Shown here one piece after another: positions 52,001 through 59,960 of a stretch of DNA of 64,000 nt (positions within the stretch are counted from its first letter, which is position 1; the number at the start of each line of letters is the position of its first letter). Made by a program: the position numbers and the translations under genes. Below the pieces are notes generated by a model. That model ran no database searches. It was given only the letters and a program-made list of their open reading frames with translations, and was not told the origin of the DNA. Source of the DNA: Ampullaceana balthica (lineage: Eukaryota > Mollusca > Gastropoda > Lymnaeidae); assembly GCA_944989445.1 (NCBI GenBank), contig CALYLW010000727.1, positions 62,001-126,000 on the forward strand, given 5' to 3'.

Positions 52001-55000
52001 AATATATAAGTAGGAATACATGCTTGGCTCACACCCATGACAGAAAGGGTAAATGGTTTTGACAGTGTGCTCAAGTATATGAATATGTATTATTGAAATT
52101 GTTTTTAAAATCCTTCTTTTATGTAACGTATTATGTTCATGCAAATATTAATATATCAAAATAAAGCCATGCATCTACATATTTAAGTCTGAAACTAATA
52201 AATGTTACTTTTTTTTTCCATAGTAATGCTTTACATTATGTAGTAATAAAATGATATTTTTATATTGTGGAAGAATATTAATTTTTTAATAGAATTTTGA
52301 TGTCATTTGCTTAAAATGTAAAAAAGATCACTCTCCAGAAAAAAAATATGCTCATCTTATTTTAACAGAGACTGTTATGCATTAACAAACAAAATCCTGG
52401 GTAACGCATGCTCTTCTCTCCAGCAGCAGAAGATGTGTTAGCAATATCTACTATGAGTTTCATATGTTAAAATAAGTTTGTAAATGAATTTACAAAAAAA
52501 AGCCACATTATTCAACACGTTTTAGGATATCAATCATATCATGAACTATTTAGTAGGCACCAATGCCAGAAGAGTATTCAATAACATGCCTTAAACCTAG
52601 CTGAACAGATCAATGTTGGAAAATAAAGTCAACAACACCAGAGCGGGGTAACTCAAATTGATAACTGAAAGTTGCCCTACCAGCTTATACTTCAATAGGC
52701 TAGAAGGTAACAGGAACTCATACAGCCCACATTGCAGTCTAGCCCCAGAAATAGTAATGCATCTGTTGACTTCTTGACTTATTGCCCCATTCTGAAAATT
52801 GCCTGGTGTGGCGGGGGTGGATTTAAAAGTGGCAAGAGACTCCTAAGTTCATACAATGTTGTATGGCACTGCCCACCAGATGGCACAGGTTACAAAGGTG
52901 TTAGCCAAAGCTTTAAGAGAGTAATGTAAGTGTGTAACAGTTTAAGCAGAAGAAGTTAATAAATAAAATTCTATATTTTACTACGTTTACATTGTTAAAA
53001 ACATGAGTCTCTGAATAATGCCTCAGTTTCATATTAGTTACATGAAATGATATTTTTATTTATGTAGCTGAAAAAAATATTTTTAAAAAAGGTACATAAT
53101 AAGCAGATTTTAAAAAAATTAAATTTAGTCTCTACCAATCAATTTAAAAAAAAACAAAAAAACTTTTTCATCAAATCATAAGACGAAAATAATATTGAAT
53201 TTGCAAAGAAAATTAATTTTATAATCATTTGAAATTGATATCCCCGAGGAATGTACCTGGAGTTTAGCAGTAAAACATGTGTAGTAAATATAATGACATT
53301 TATACCAAATGTGACGCATGCGAAATCACATTGTAAATCTTAGAAAGCAAAGGGTAACAGTAGCAAGAATAATCTACACACACACACATATAAACTACAA
53401 AATACACCAAAAAAACCCAACAAAAACAACACACAAAACAATCAAACAAAGCAAGCATCAGAATGATAATATCAAATAATCCCCAAATTATCACATACAT
53501 GTTTTGTTAATGTTTAATTTTAATCAGTTATAATGAAGGATAAATCTGAAGGCTTATTGAAGCCTGAAAATATTGGGACTTTTTGCAAATCCTTGCTAAT
53601 ACTGAAAGTTTTGGAAATTACTTGAGTTAATGAGAAATTTAATACCATAACAGTCAAATTTACAATGATGATTAGTTAAATTTTAGATAGATTAAAATTG
53701 GTAAGAAAAAATTGTAGTCGTTAAAATAAACGTTTGACTTTTTAAATGAGCAACTCAAAGATATAAAGGAATATAGCGAATTTAATTGGGGTGGGGGGGG
53801 GATGATCATGGCCCTGGTTGGAGTGTAAGTGTTAAAAAAAAAGTGAAAAATTTATTGCTTTTATTAATTGTTTAGAAAGCAATAAAGAAATTCTTAAAAT
53901 TTTCTTTTAGGTAAAGGTAGAGGGAAAAAACGCTGCATACTTTGGTAGATTTTTATCAAATTGATACTAATAGAATTCTCCTGACTGTTTTGTAGGGGGG
54001 ACCATGACTTAGGTATTGGATAAAAACATTTAACACCAAGTCCATAAAGCAGAGAAGCTTCAAAAAATAAAGCAGAAGTGAACGTGCAGCCATGAGGTAA
54101 GTGTGTGCCAGCATGTTACTTACATAACAAACACCTTGATCCCTAGTAAGCTGGACAGATGGGGCAACAGAGAAATGAATATCTCCTGAATGTTAGAACA
54201 GGTGTATTGCTGTGATTTAAACACTGTTGTGTTTCCCATCAATTAGTGGTGTAGCTACAAATCTTATTTTTGGGTCCCTTTGGATGAAAATTACTTGAGC
54301 AAAATTTCCAGAGTTTCATGTTGTTACAATTTTCACTGTTAAAGTTATGGTTACTTTAAAAGGAAGAAAAACTTTTTGAACCACAGATTAACTGTGGAGG
54401 ACTTAATAACATTAAGGCCAAGAACGGAGAGGAGAGATAATGTTAACTACACCACTGAGACTCAATAAAGCATGAAATTCGCCATTGAAAGATGTTTATG
54501 ATGGCATGGGTTATGTTTGTGAAAATATTCTTTGAAAGCACAAATAATAGAAATAGTTGAAAAAAAGGTGTATTTTGAAACAAATAATATTGTGAATTAC
54601 TTACTCTTTAATATAAAATATGCATATTATAATGTTAGTAAAAAAAACAAATAATCTCGCAAATTTAGTGTTTAGAAAATCAAAGAGCTCTTAGTTTAGT
54701 TTTTAATTGTACTGCAATTTTTTTCAAGAAATAAATATGATAATTGAGAATAAATATAGTGGGTAGAAGTTCAATTGATTTTTGCTTAAAACACAAGTTG
54801 AACATTTAAAAGATGCTGCTAAAATTTAATTGGTATTGGTAATATCCTAACAAATGAGTTGAGATTTTAAACCACATTGTAAAATCTATCTACCTTTTTC
54901 TCAGCACTTTCATACACTTTCAAAACAGCCAGACAAGTATTTTTTTATCATTGGATGCCTTTCATTTATTTTTCATGGTTAATGATTATAAAATTTCAGT

Positions 55001-58000
55001 AACATTGCCATAGTTCATATTTGTGCTGGCTTGCAATGGCTCTTTCATCCTAATTCGATCTAAGCATTTTTAAAAAAATTAATCTTAAGGATAAATTAAC
55101 ATTATGCCTCTTTATCTGATTCATATTTTACATCAATTGATTTTAGCTTTTTATGAAATTACTACATTTTATAAGGACAGAAAGAGTTTAATTATAGTAA
55201 GATTTTTATCTTTGCTTCCAGCTCACATTGGCATCTATAAATTAATATGCCCACAAATGATAAGTAGAATAATATAATCTTAAGCCTTTTAAAAATAAGA
55301 AGAAATAAACAAAAATAAAAAAAATAAATTAAAGTGCCATAAACATTAAATTACTGTCAACTGCAGAATAAAGTTGACTGCAATTTAAATATTATTTTTA
55401 ATTTTTATAACATCAAAATTAGGAAGGAACTAAGTATATTTTTAAAAACTATCCACTATTGGTAAATACATTTTTTAAAACATGGCAGATGTGCACGAAA
55501 AAAATATTTTTTTTAATAGCTGAATTATCTATTGATAATATATTTAAGATATTTTTAAAAAAATTGGAGAGATGACATGAGGTTAATTTTTATGAAAAAA
55601 TTAACTTTTAACAAATCCAGCTGCATGCATTATATAATGATAGGAGAGAAAGAGAGAAACACCTGTACACAGTCACTTGTGAATTGATTCATAAACCATT
55701 TACAAAATCTCTTCATGTGTATCCCCATGTATAGATTATCCAACTGTAAAAGAAAGGCCTCTTTTTCTACCCTGCGACTTTTGTACTTTATTATGGAACC
55801 ATTGCATCAATTAAAATTGCCTTAAAATACTGAACCAATTAAACTTACATAACAGGACCACTACTGTTCTAAATTTACTCTGCAAGGGTCCTATAGCCCG
55901 ATCAGTAATATCAGTTGTACTTGTATTAGAAATACAAAATACAAAGTTAGAATCCTATAATGCCATTCCCTTTTTAAAAGCACATATTTTTAAATTGTTT
56001 TTAAAACATGGAATGGATGACAATAAATAAACAGTGTAATTTTACTAAAAGGGAATTGAATATTTAAAAAAATATTTAAAAACAAATAAAAAAACAACTG
56101 TAACAGAGTGCCAAGTGAAATAAGAACCTAATCAAAGGTGTCGTTACGATGGCTAATGTTACGCCATGAGCCTAAAACTACTTCACTCTACAACATTAAC
56201 AAAATTAGGGAACTATAGCAGAAGGAAAAGGAGAGGGCTGGGAGGAAGGGGGTGGGGACACCAAATGCTACGCATTGCTGGGTTACTCTAGGTACAAAAT
56301 AATCATTAAATGTTACATCACTACATGGATGATGGAGCTACACAAGTGAATTTTCAAAAAAAAATTGAGGGGAGGAGAAATCGGCCTATAAACTTTGAGA
56401 AAGAACAATGGACAAAGTTAAAGAAATGAAACTAATAGTGTAGATTGGCTAGTCATCTTAGAAAAATTAGGATATATATTGATTTCATGGCATGAATCTT
56501 TAACAGGTAAATGCCATGCTATTTAAAAATTAAAATAAATAAAAAATAATAAAAAAACAGCTGATTATGCTTTATCTGCAGTGGCAGACATTTCAAAATA
56601 CACAGAATCCAAAACTGTGAAGGTCAAGGCTGTTTTAAAGAGTTATAATGAATTGTTTGTATCCTTGACATTTTCTCATGTAATTTTTAGCCTAACATAA
56701 TTTTGTTTCCCCTTCATCTCCTCACTTCCATTTTTTCATCAAACTCTATTTTTTTATGAATTTGTAGGAGTTCAAGAAAAATAAAGAACATCTTATAATA
56801 TCAACATTATTCATTTTCTCCAACTCTTCACAGCATCAGATAAGTTATTTGATATATATTTACTATTGTTTTCACCTAATAAGTCTTTCTGTTAATATGG
56901 TCTCAGGTTTCTACTACCTTGTATTTTCTAATACTTTAAATTTAAATGTCTTATGAAATTTGAAAAAAACAAAAAAACAAAGGTACCTGAAATGTTTTAT
57001 AGCATTTATTGTCCATGATACCTAAAACATTTCATGATACCTGAAACATTCCTTTATACCTGGCATGTAGCTTAACAACTGAAATATTCATTATTCATTG
57101 ATTTCTGAATTTATTTTGGAAATCTGGTCTGCTGAATTATACCTGAAATTTCCCCTGCTAACTAAAATAATTTTAAAATATACCACTGTGACTGTGATAA
57201 CTCAAATGTCTAAGACAGGGATATGCAAAATATTAGCTGATATTTAAAACTTAATTAATTTATTACTGAAATATCCCATGACACTAATAACTGCTTTGCT
57301 TTAAAAATGATAAGAATCAGTGAGTTTAATGTTTAATTATTTAAAGTTTTTATGCAAGCCCATCCCCCACCCCCACCCCTTTTTTAATATTTCATTTTCT
57401 TTTCTTTTAACTCTCCTTGCCTGATGCACACTTAATTAAGACCCAAGTGCTAAAAGTATTTAAGTCACATTTTTGTCCGATTCCGTTTAAACGGTGATCT
57501 TTTAACATCTGGTTTAGACTAATCCACTGTATAAAAGTATAAAGTTGATAACCATACATGATATAATTACAATTTAACTAGGTCCAATTTATAAAAAAGC
57601 CTAAAAGAGACAAAAAATAAATTAAAACTTGATTATCTCAAAATGGCGTATTTTGTTTACTAATAAGTACTTTTAACACTAAGCTCTTCAATCAATTTCC
57701 CCACTCCATCTAATTTTTGCCACTTATTGCTGTCTAACTAAAACTAAACCCTCCAGCCTCCAGTCAAATCTTTTCCCCAACTAAAAAAAAAGACTATTGT
57801 GATGACGAGCCAATCTACAGTAGTCAGTCATGTTGACGCGGGGGAGTTGGGTGGGGGCAGTACAGCCGTGTGCGACAGCTGATCCTCACTACAACAACAA
57901 AACCCCCTCAGAGTGATCTTACCTCCTTAGCCTCCCGCCTGATGACAAGCTGGTGCCAGCGGTTGTCATCGAATCGTGCAGGTGTCGGTCGGATCTCAGC

Positions 58001-59960
58001 CTCGTATTGACCGGAACCAAGATTCACCGTCAGAAAGATGGCGCCGTCAATCAAGCCAGCTGTGATGTAATCTTTTGAGTCGCCTGGAAAAACACAACAA
58101 AGATACATCGCGGGGACTGAATTAAAACAAGGATGATGATAAAAGAAATAGATATTCTCCCGTATTAATTTGAATTACATGTCCAAGTAATAGGGTTGCC
58201 AGGTGGCTGTCTCAAAAATACTGGACACTAGTGTCGAATTTTGTCGATGGCACAATATTTAAATGTAAAATGTCCGGTATTGCTTCCATTTTTCCACTGG
58301 ACAAATAACGATAATACCGGACAGTCCGGTACAAAACCGGACATCTGGCAACCCTACCAAGTAATGGTGACTTTGGACGAATATGTAAGCCTGATTTATT
58401 ATTTGTTTAAAACCACAAGGATTATTCACTTAATTGGAAAATGCATTTTTATGGCTTTATAATATTGTTTCGGGGCCGCCCAAAAATGACGCCACACGAT
58501 TTTGGCCCATTTTAACCCCCCCCCTTTTTTTTTCCTCGTCACACTTCGTCACAAAAACTTAGACCCCCCCCCTCCAATATGACGTCACAAAGCTTTGAAA
58601 CCTCCCACCCTATAAAAGCCATATTTTCTAATTGAAAATTAGCATGTAGCAAATAACTTTTTTGTCATTTAAATATGTATTTAGATTTTAGTGTAAATCT
58701 GCACTCTAATATCATAACACGTGTGAAGCTTTGAAAACTAGGGATGTACCGATTCAATTTTTTGAAATCCATCCGGAGTCAGTGCTGGAGCCGGATTTGT
58801 AAAAATTGCTTGATTCCGGATTTTCCGGAGCCAGAGCCGAAATCCGGTACTACCCTATTGATATTGAAAACGTCATAAAATAAATTGAAAGCAATCAAAT
58901 ATTTAAGTGGCACTTTTATTTAAAGCGCGTTTTTGATGTGACGTCACATTTCTTAAACACACCCCCTTCCTCTCGTCACACTCACACATCGTCACAAATG
59001 CGCGGTGGTCGAGTGGCAGCGCACTGGACTGTCGTACCGATGGTCACGGGTTCGAATCCGTGTGAAGGCAAGGGTTTGTTCCCGGTGCCTAGGGCGTCCC
59101 TGAGTCACCCCGCTCCGAATGGGTACCTAACACTACACGTAGTTAGGCGGCTGGGTAATGCGTGGAACCCACAAAGCCGTGGCCTGTGAACGCTGCATCA
59201 CTTGCCAACAGATCATCTGTCATGGTCTGTGGACGCAACTATCTTCTGCACAGAAGGAGCGTCTGTATAGATAAGAAGAAAAAAGAAAAATGCGTGACCC
59301 TCTCTCACCCCTTCCTTCAGGCGCGTGACGTCATTTATGGACTGGTCTCTTATACGCAATTATCTTTAAACAGCCAGTAGAAAAGATTAATTAAACTAAG
59401 TCACTGATTTATAGAAATTCCACAACCGAGGCTAAAACGTGTAGAAACTGGTGCTGTAGCGCAGTGCTTCTCAAACTTTTTAGTATGGCGGACCGGCAGG
59501 AGTTTTTTCCATTGCACCAGGGACCGGTGCACCATTTTCCCTGCACTGACAATTTTTTTCGGTCCTTTTTTTGAGAACATCTGCGGACCGGCAGCGGATG
59601 GCCCACGGACCGGCACCGGTCCGCGGACCCCCACTTTGAGAAGCACTGCTGTAGCGTTCTTGATAATTCCATGGAGTGCCCCGATATTGCTATTGAGTGC
59701 CCCAGACCCTGCCTTTGAGTGCCTAAGGCATTATCCTCGATTGTTCTCAAACGCCCCAGACATTCCCTTAAGCACCCTACAGCCACCGACACATTGGCCG
59801 TTTGATAGTTTACCTGTGTGAAACAGCAAGCTGCTCGGCTGCTTGGTCCGGAAGTCCAGCGTGATCTGGTCTTGATTGCTGACCACCCCGTCCCCTCTGC
59901 TGGACAGGTTGTAAGAGAAATACTGTGTGCCCAGGAATGTGGCGTCGGAGGGGACTTTCT
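21830..59960 (-). CDS. NRXN: Alpha-neurexin, LNS2 to C-terminus (5' exons beyond window)
   Basis: Neurexins are presynaptic adhesion receptors that bind neuroligins and other ligands through laminin-G (LNS) domains. Exons in coding order: 59960-59814, 58083-57923, 51018-50860, 50539-50358, 49869-49713, 49350-49015, 47978-47861, 46952-46738, 46178-46070, 45044-44946, 42624-42476, 41613-41284, 40540-40258, 39348-39229, 38822-38644, 38364-38193, 33208-33107, 32815-32710, 32513-32462, 23476-23292, 22868-22672, 22059-21830. The phases chain without a break for about 1261 residues, using the weaker of two possible donors at 44946. Domain order is LNS2, LNS3, EGF2, LNS4, LNS5, EGF3, LNS6, acidic/Thr-rich stalk, one TM helix and a tail ending KEWYV. 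A full alpha-neurexin is about 1500 residues, so the signal peptide, LNS1 and EGF1 are missing and should lie past 64000. No beta-neurexin start was found. Two extra terminal-type exons (25693-26742 and 17100-17247) may be alternative ends. Confidence 0.95.
22370..22605 (-). mobile_element. Old tRNA-derived SINE copy in last neurexin intron
   Basis: In - orientation it begins GGCGCGGTGGTCGAGCGGGT (A box) and GGTTTCGATTCTC (B box), then the shared core CACCCAGCTTCGAATGGGTA. It matches the 58999/61344 family but is diverged and lacks the hairpin tail. Confidence 0.8.
22672..22868 (-). CDS. NRXN: Neurexin exon: juxtamembrane stalk
   Basis: Acceptor GATCAG gives a one-base entry that restores frame after the previous exon. 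It encodes [18 protein letters not shown], then [20 protein letters not shown] and [11 protein letters not shown]. The segment is hydrophilic and acidic, and leads into the TM exon at CTTGG|GTAGGC. Confidence 0.85.
23292..23476 (-). CDS. NRXN: Neurexin exon: stalk, acidic and Thr/Pro-rich
   Basis: Encodes [29 protein letters not shown] and a [14 protein letters not shown] tail. The acidic Cys-flanked loop resembles vertebrate CPSDDEDIDPCEP, and the Thr/Pro run looks mucin-like. Acceptor CTTGCAG, donor CCAAA|GTAACT, exit phase 2. Confidence 0.88.
23477..25692. other. Neurexin intron, distal part
   Basis: AT-rich intron between the stalk exon and the unrecognised long exon. I see no repeat or exon I can support. 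Confidence 0.45.
25693..26742 (-). CDS. Unrecognised long terminal exon in neurexin intron; candidate alternative (secreted) neurexin end
   Basis: The frame is open for about 349 codons to TGA at 25693. Upstream is a pyrimidine-rich tract and two in-frame acceptor options (CCGAAG, exon start 26742; TTACAG, start 26736), both phase 0 like the donor of the neurexin exon at 32462. The product is highly charged. It has a basic KKIKKPKPE segment, an acidic stretch ([17 protein letters not shown]) and no hydrophobic helix, with a single Cys. ATTAAA at 25601-25606 lies about 90 bases past the stop. I do not recognise the family. Joined to neurexin it would replace the TM helix and PDZ tail, giving a secreted form. 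With one Cys it also looks like a cytosolic protein, so a separate nested or retrocopied gene is possible. Confidence 0.55.
   Translation of the reverse strand, partial: LQSERSIISQHGVFLVKKLRDRTPSVHNDKIHDSNTRAYRSPREATGRLKSQQEDDWRRFTVLEPNRDKYQKALRYRDEDLVRPKLKSEWSEMTRDEGEKNKLSQLWPRPGPPPAEVSLEVVVNKSMNEDQVMAAQNEYDYHEQKEVLRKHLKKIKKPKPECHYSGPLGMRERPTKIETITFKPAFEKTNLDKRKMFGDGDESNEQTEEDYDIFGASNPEYRSGNLNLKAKSENEVREKAHTSSAGLDQIIHKPENALDEDEDSADDENIKHEGSAFPPSDVDTIYSVNIRNTSKWSAQYRMEYLQGETTTTHRTYPAGFTHHAHILYDTSTNTFKGMEWDYHRAVHLA
26743..28104. other. Neurexin intron between long exon and LINE
   Basis: AT-rich with no recognised feature. The frame upstream of 26742 stays open to a Met at 26922 but reads like non-coding hydrophobic AT-rich sequence. 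Confidence 0.45.
28105..30840 (-). mobile_element. CR1/jockey-like LINE, 5'-truncated, in neurexin intron
   Basis: In - orientation the copy starts inside the endonuclease (about 30840). It carries [18 protein letters not shown] (the usual Gly of GDFN replaced by Trp) and GLSDHD, then a reverse transcriptase with [20 protein letters not shown] and [10 protein letters not shown]. The C-terminal RT pattern [19 protein letters not shown] and [12 protein letters not shown] follows. A frameshift near 29530 breaks the pol frame, and a break lies near 29860-29920 between EN and RT. The 3' UTR ends in a hairpin tail near 28110-28150. It lies in the same orientation as neurexin. Confidence 0.92.
28110..28152 (-). 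other. LINE 3' hairpin tail shared with SINEs
   Basis: On the - strand the sequence reads GGACGCAATAATCTTCTG then TATAGAAGGAGCGTCTGTA. GACGC/GCGTC and CTTCT/AGAAG can pair as a stem. The SINE tails at 59230-59270 and 61565-61605 have the same block with few changes. Confidence 0.8.
30841..32461. other. Neurexin intron, proximal part
   Basis: AT-rich, with no repeat or exon I can support. Confidence 0.45.
32462..32513 (-). CDS. NRXN: Neurexin exon: short acidic stalk segment
   Basis: A 52-base exon between CCTGCAG and AAGGG|GTGAGT. It encodes about 17 residues ([17 protein letters not shown]), acidic and Ser/Thr-rich. Exit phase 0 fits both the normal stalk exon at 23476 and the alternative terminal exon at 26742. 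Confidence 0.8.
32710..32815 (-). CDS. NRXN: Neurexin exon: LNS6 end
   Basis: Encodes [34 protein letters not shown]. Vertebrate LNS6 ends with LYYNGLKVLxxAAExDxxI and a VGxVRLVGEVPS motif. Acceptor TTTCACAG, donor CCCAA|GTAGGT, exit phase 2. Confidence 0.92.
33107..33208 (-). CDS. NRXN: Neurexin exon: LNS6 after splice site 4
   Basis: Encodes [18 protein letters not shown], then [10 protein letters not shown]. This corresponds to vertebrate GRQLTIFNSQ...IIGG...FQGQLSGL. Acceptor CCAAAG, donor TCTG|GTAAGA. Confidence 0.92.
33209..37652. other. Splice-site-4 intron of neurexin
   Basis: About 4.4 kb of AT-rich intron at the canonical splice-site-4 position. I could not recognise the 30-residue cassette found in vertebrates on either reading. 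Small ORFs here have no domain. Confidence 0.4.
37655..38097. mobile_element. TA-flanked palindromic MITE in neurexin splice-site-4 intron
   Basis: Left end CTGTATATACTTGTTCTAT and right end AGAACCAGTATATACGG are inverted copies, flanked by TA dinucleotides, as expected of Tc1/mariner-type insertion. Inside, the ends also share GCCGAC motifs followed by C-runs. It ends about 100 bases from the LNS6 exon donor. Confidence 0.75.
38193..38364 (-). CDS. NRXN: Neurexin exon: LNS6 middle, ends at splice site 4
   Basis: Encodes [32 protein letters not shown] and [14 protein letters not shown]. The donor ACAG|GTAAAA falls at the PTG/PAG position where vertebrate splice site 4 inserts 30 residues. 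Confidence 0.94.
38644..38822 (-). CDS. NRXN: Neurexin exon: LNS6 start
   Basis: Encodes [40 protein letters not shown] and [15 protein letters not shown]. Vertebrate LNS6 reads [20 protein letters not shown] with a VDS motif, so the aspartate that helps bind calcium appears kept. LNS6 is the neuroligin-binding domain. Confidence 0.94.
38893..39150 (-). mobile_element. tRNA-derived SINE between EGF3 and LNS6 exons
   Basis: In - orientation: a degraded A box, then GGCGTACCGATGGTCACAGG, the core, and the tail GGATGCAATAATCTTCTGTA ending in the TAGATAAGA-like sequence. It occupies most of the roughly 400-base intron between 38822 and 39229. Confidence 0.85.
39229..39348 (-). CDS. NRXN: Neurexin exon: EGF3 domain
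   Basis: Encodes one EGF repeat with six cysteines: [33 protein letters not shown]. This closely matches vertebrate EGF3 (CxxDSCSNQGVCLQQWDGFSC). Acceptor TTCTCAG, donor AGAAG|GTTTGT. Confidence 0.94.
39498..39649. mobile_element. Short TA-flanked MITE, CTTATAAGATGC type
   Basis: Begins CCGCATTCTTTGCCTTATAA and ends CTTATAGGGTGAAAAATACGG, imperfect inverted ends flanked by TA. The internal motif TTATAAGACGCACCC is typical of a widespread animal MITE. Confidence 0.7.
40258..40540 (-). CDS. NRXN: Neurexin exon: LNS5 second half
   Basis: Encodes [56 protein letters not shown] and GDGCRG. The vertebrate LNS5 end is GFQGCLASVDLNGRLPDLI followed by RGCEG. Exit phase 1 into EGF3. Confidence 0.94.
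41284..41613 (-). CDS. NRXN: Neurexin exon: LNS5 first half
   Basis: Phase 0 exon of 110 codons encoding [59 protein letters not shown] and [11 protein letters not shown]. This parallels vertebrate LNS5 (ARFG...DPVTFK; LFFQFKTTSLDGLILYNSGD). Confidence 0.94.
42476..42624 (-). CDS. NRXN: Neurexin exon: LNS4 end
   Basis: Encodes [20 protein letters not shown], then [20 protein letters not shown]. The latter matches the vertebrate SxFIGHLQSLxFNG of LNS4. Before it the protein carries a loop longer than in vertebrate LNS4. Acceptor TTTCAG, donor TCCAG|GTACTA. Confidence 0.88.
44014..44198. mobile_element. hAT-type MITE in neurexin intron
   Basis: TIRs CAGTGCTTCTCAAA / TTTGAGAAGCACTG with a perfect 8-bp direct repeat CTTTAATC at 44006-44013 and 44199-44206. 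The interior is almost the same as 59462-59648. Confidence 0.95.
44946..45044 (-). CDS. NRXN: Neurexin exon: LNS4 RIYVG strand, donor uncertain
   Basis: Encodes [20 protein letters not shown] and [11 protein letters not shown] after acceptor TCTGCAG. The frame of the next exon requires the weak donor TCAT|GTCAGG, ending at 44946. A better-looking donor five bases on (CAG|GTTATG, ending 44941) would break the frame unless a further exon intervenes. Confidence 0.75.
46070..46178 (-). CDS. NRXN: Neurexin exon: LNS4 middle
   Basis: Encodes [20 protein letters not shown] and [16 protein letters not shown], including the conserved LNDxxWHTV motif. Too short to show as a separate ORF, but both splice sites are clear (CTCCAG; TACAG|GTGAGA). 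Confidence 0.9.
46738..46952 (-). CDS. NRXN: Neurexin exon: LNS4 start
   Basis: Encodes [36 protein letters not shown] and the next two strands. The vertebrate LNS4 equivalent is EDVSLRFRSQRAYGILMATT. Entry phase 1, exit phase 0 at CAAAG|GTTGGT. Confidence 0.93.
47384..47710. mobile_element. Repeat with 13-bp inverted ends in neurexin intron
   Basis: AAATCCCTTATAT at 47384-47396 is inverted as ATATAAGGGATTT at 47698-47710. The GC-richer interior (CCATCGAGCTGAAATTTGGC and nearby) stands out from the surrounding DNA. Its superfamily is not clear to me. Confidence 0.6.
47861..47978 (-). CDS. NRXN: Neurexin exon: EGF2 domain
   Basis: Encodes one EGF-like repeat with six cysteines: [33 protein letters not shown]. 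It lies between LNS3 and LNS4 as in other alpha-neurexins. Acceptor GAACAG, donor ACAG|GTTTGT. Confidence 0.93.
48089..48356. mobile_element. Harbinger-like palindromic MITE
   Basis: Ends GGGGCCGTCCATAAAGTACG and CGTACTTTATGGATGGCCCC form long near-perfect inverted repeats, flanked by the 3-bp duplication TAA on both sides, as expected for PIF/Harbinger. The interior has C-rich tracts and no coding capacity. Confidence 0.85.
48807..48982. mobile_element. hAT-type MITE, GTGATGGTGAACC family
   Basis: Starts CAGTGATGGTGAACC and ends GGTTCGCCATCACTG, with a perfect 8-bp duplication CTCTATGA at 48799-48806 and 48983-48990. It inserted 33 bases from the donor of the LNS3 exon. Confidence 0.93.
49015..49350 (-). 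CDS. NRXN: Neurexin exon: LNS3 second half
   Basis: Phase 0 exon of 112 codons. It encodes [51 protein letters not shown] and MGYCTK, the closing strands of LNS3. A hAT-type MITE ends 33 bases past its donor. Confidence 0.93.
49713..49869 (-). CDS. NRXN: Neurexin exon: LNS3 core
   Basis: Encodes [20 protein letters not shown] and [20 protein letters not shown], near-identical to the vertebrate LNS3 segment DFFAIEMLDGHLYLLLDMGS. Acceptor TTGACAG, donor AGAAG|GTGAGA. Confidence 0.93.
50358..50539 (-). CDS. NRXN: Neurexin exon: LNS2-LNS3 junction
   Basis: Encodes [19 protein letters not shown], then [20 protein letters not shown]. The latter is the start of LNS3 (vertebrate DPITFETPESFISLP). 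Donor CGAG|GTAAGT, exit phase 2. Confidence 0.92.
50860..51018 (-). CDS. NRXN: Neurexin exon: LNS2 end
   Basis: Phase 0 exon of 53 codons encoding ISMEVDG, then [18 protein letters not shown] and NFKGCLRK. This matches the vertebrate FFYIGGSPNTADLPGS and NFMGCLKE of LNS2. Confidence 0.92.
51019..57922. other. Long neurexin intron
   Basis: About 6.9 kb of AT-rich intron with a CA-rich microsatellite near 53370-53390, a G-run near 53791 and loosely repeated ATACCTGAAACATT motifs near 56985-57160. I recognise no exon. Confidence 0.5.
57923..58083 (-). CDS. NRXN: Neurexin exon: LNS2 middle
   Basis: Encodes [20 protein letters not shown] and [17 protein letters not shown], the LNS2 core with the conserved DNxWH motif. 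Acceptor TTCCAG, donor GGAG|GTAAGA. Its 3' junction corresponds to the vertebrate SS2 region. The following intron of about 6.9 kb holds no other exon I can recognise. Confidence 0.92.
58191..58356. mobile_element. hAT-type MITE, TAGGGTTGCCAG family
   Basis: Ends TAGGGTTGCCAG and CTGGCAACCCTA, flanked by a perfect 8-bp duplication CCAAGTAA at 58183-58190 and 58357-58364. Internal CCGGTA/TACCGGAC repeats are typical of this family. Confidence 0.93.
58472..59350. mobile_element. Harbinger-like MITE broken by nested insertions
   Basis: The left end GGGGCCGCCCAAAAATGACG and the right end CGTGACGTCATTTATGGAC are inverted copies related to the element at 48089. Between them lie a hAT-like end (TAGGGATGTACCGATTC near 58740) and a full SINE (58999-59291). 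Confidence 0.65.
58999..59291 (+). mobile_element. tRNA-derived SINE, near full length
   Basis: Head CGCGGTGGTCGAGTGGCAGC (A box) and GGTCACGGGTTCGAATCC (B box), a central core CCGAATGGGTACC, and tail GGACGCAACTATCTTCTG with GAAGGAGCGTCTGTATAGA, ending in an AGAA-rich run. The tail matches the LINE at 28105-30840. Confidence 0.93.
59462..59648. mobile_element. hAT-type MITE upstream of LNS2 exon
   Basis: TIRs CAGTGCTTCTCAAA / TTTGAGAAGCACTG with a perfect 8-bp duplication CTGTAGCG at 59454-59461 and 59649-59656. Same family as 44014-44198 and 5456-5747. Confidence 0.95.
59814..59960 (-). CDS. NRXN: Neurexin exon: start of LNS2
   Basis: Begins after CCCCAG and ends ACACAG|GTAAAC. It encodes [17 protein letters not shown] and [19 protein letters not shown], the opening strands of LNS2 (vertebrate counterpart ITLSFKTLQRNGLMLHTG). 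Entry phase 1 implies an upstream EGF1 exon leaving one base. It is the most 5' neurexin exon visible here. Confidence 0.9.
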
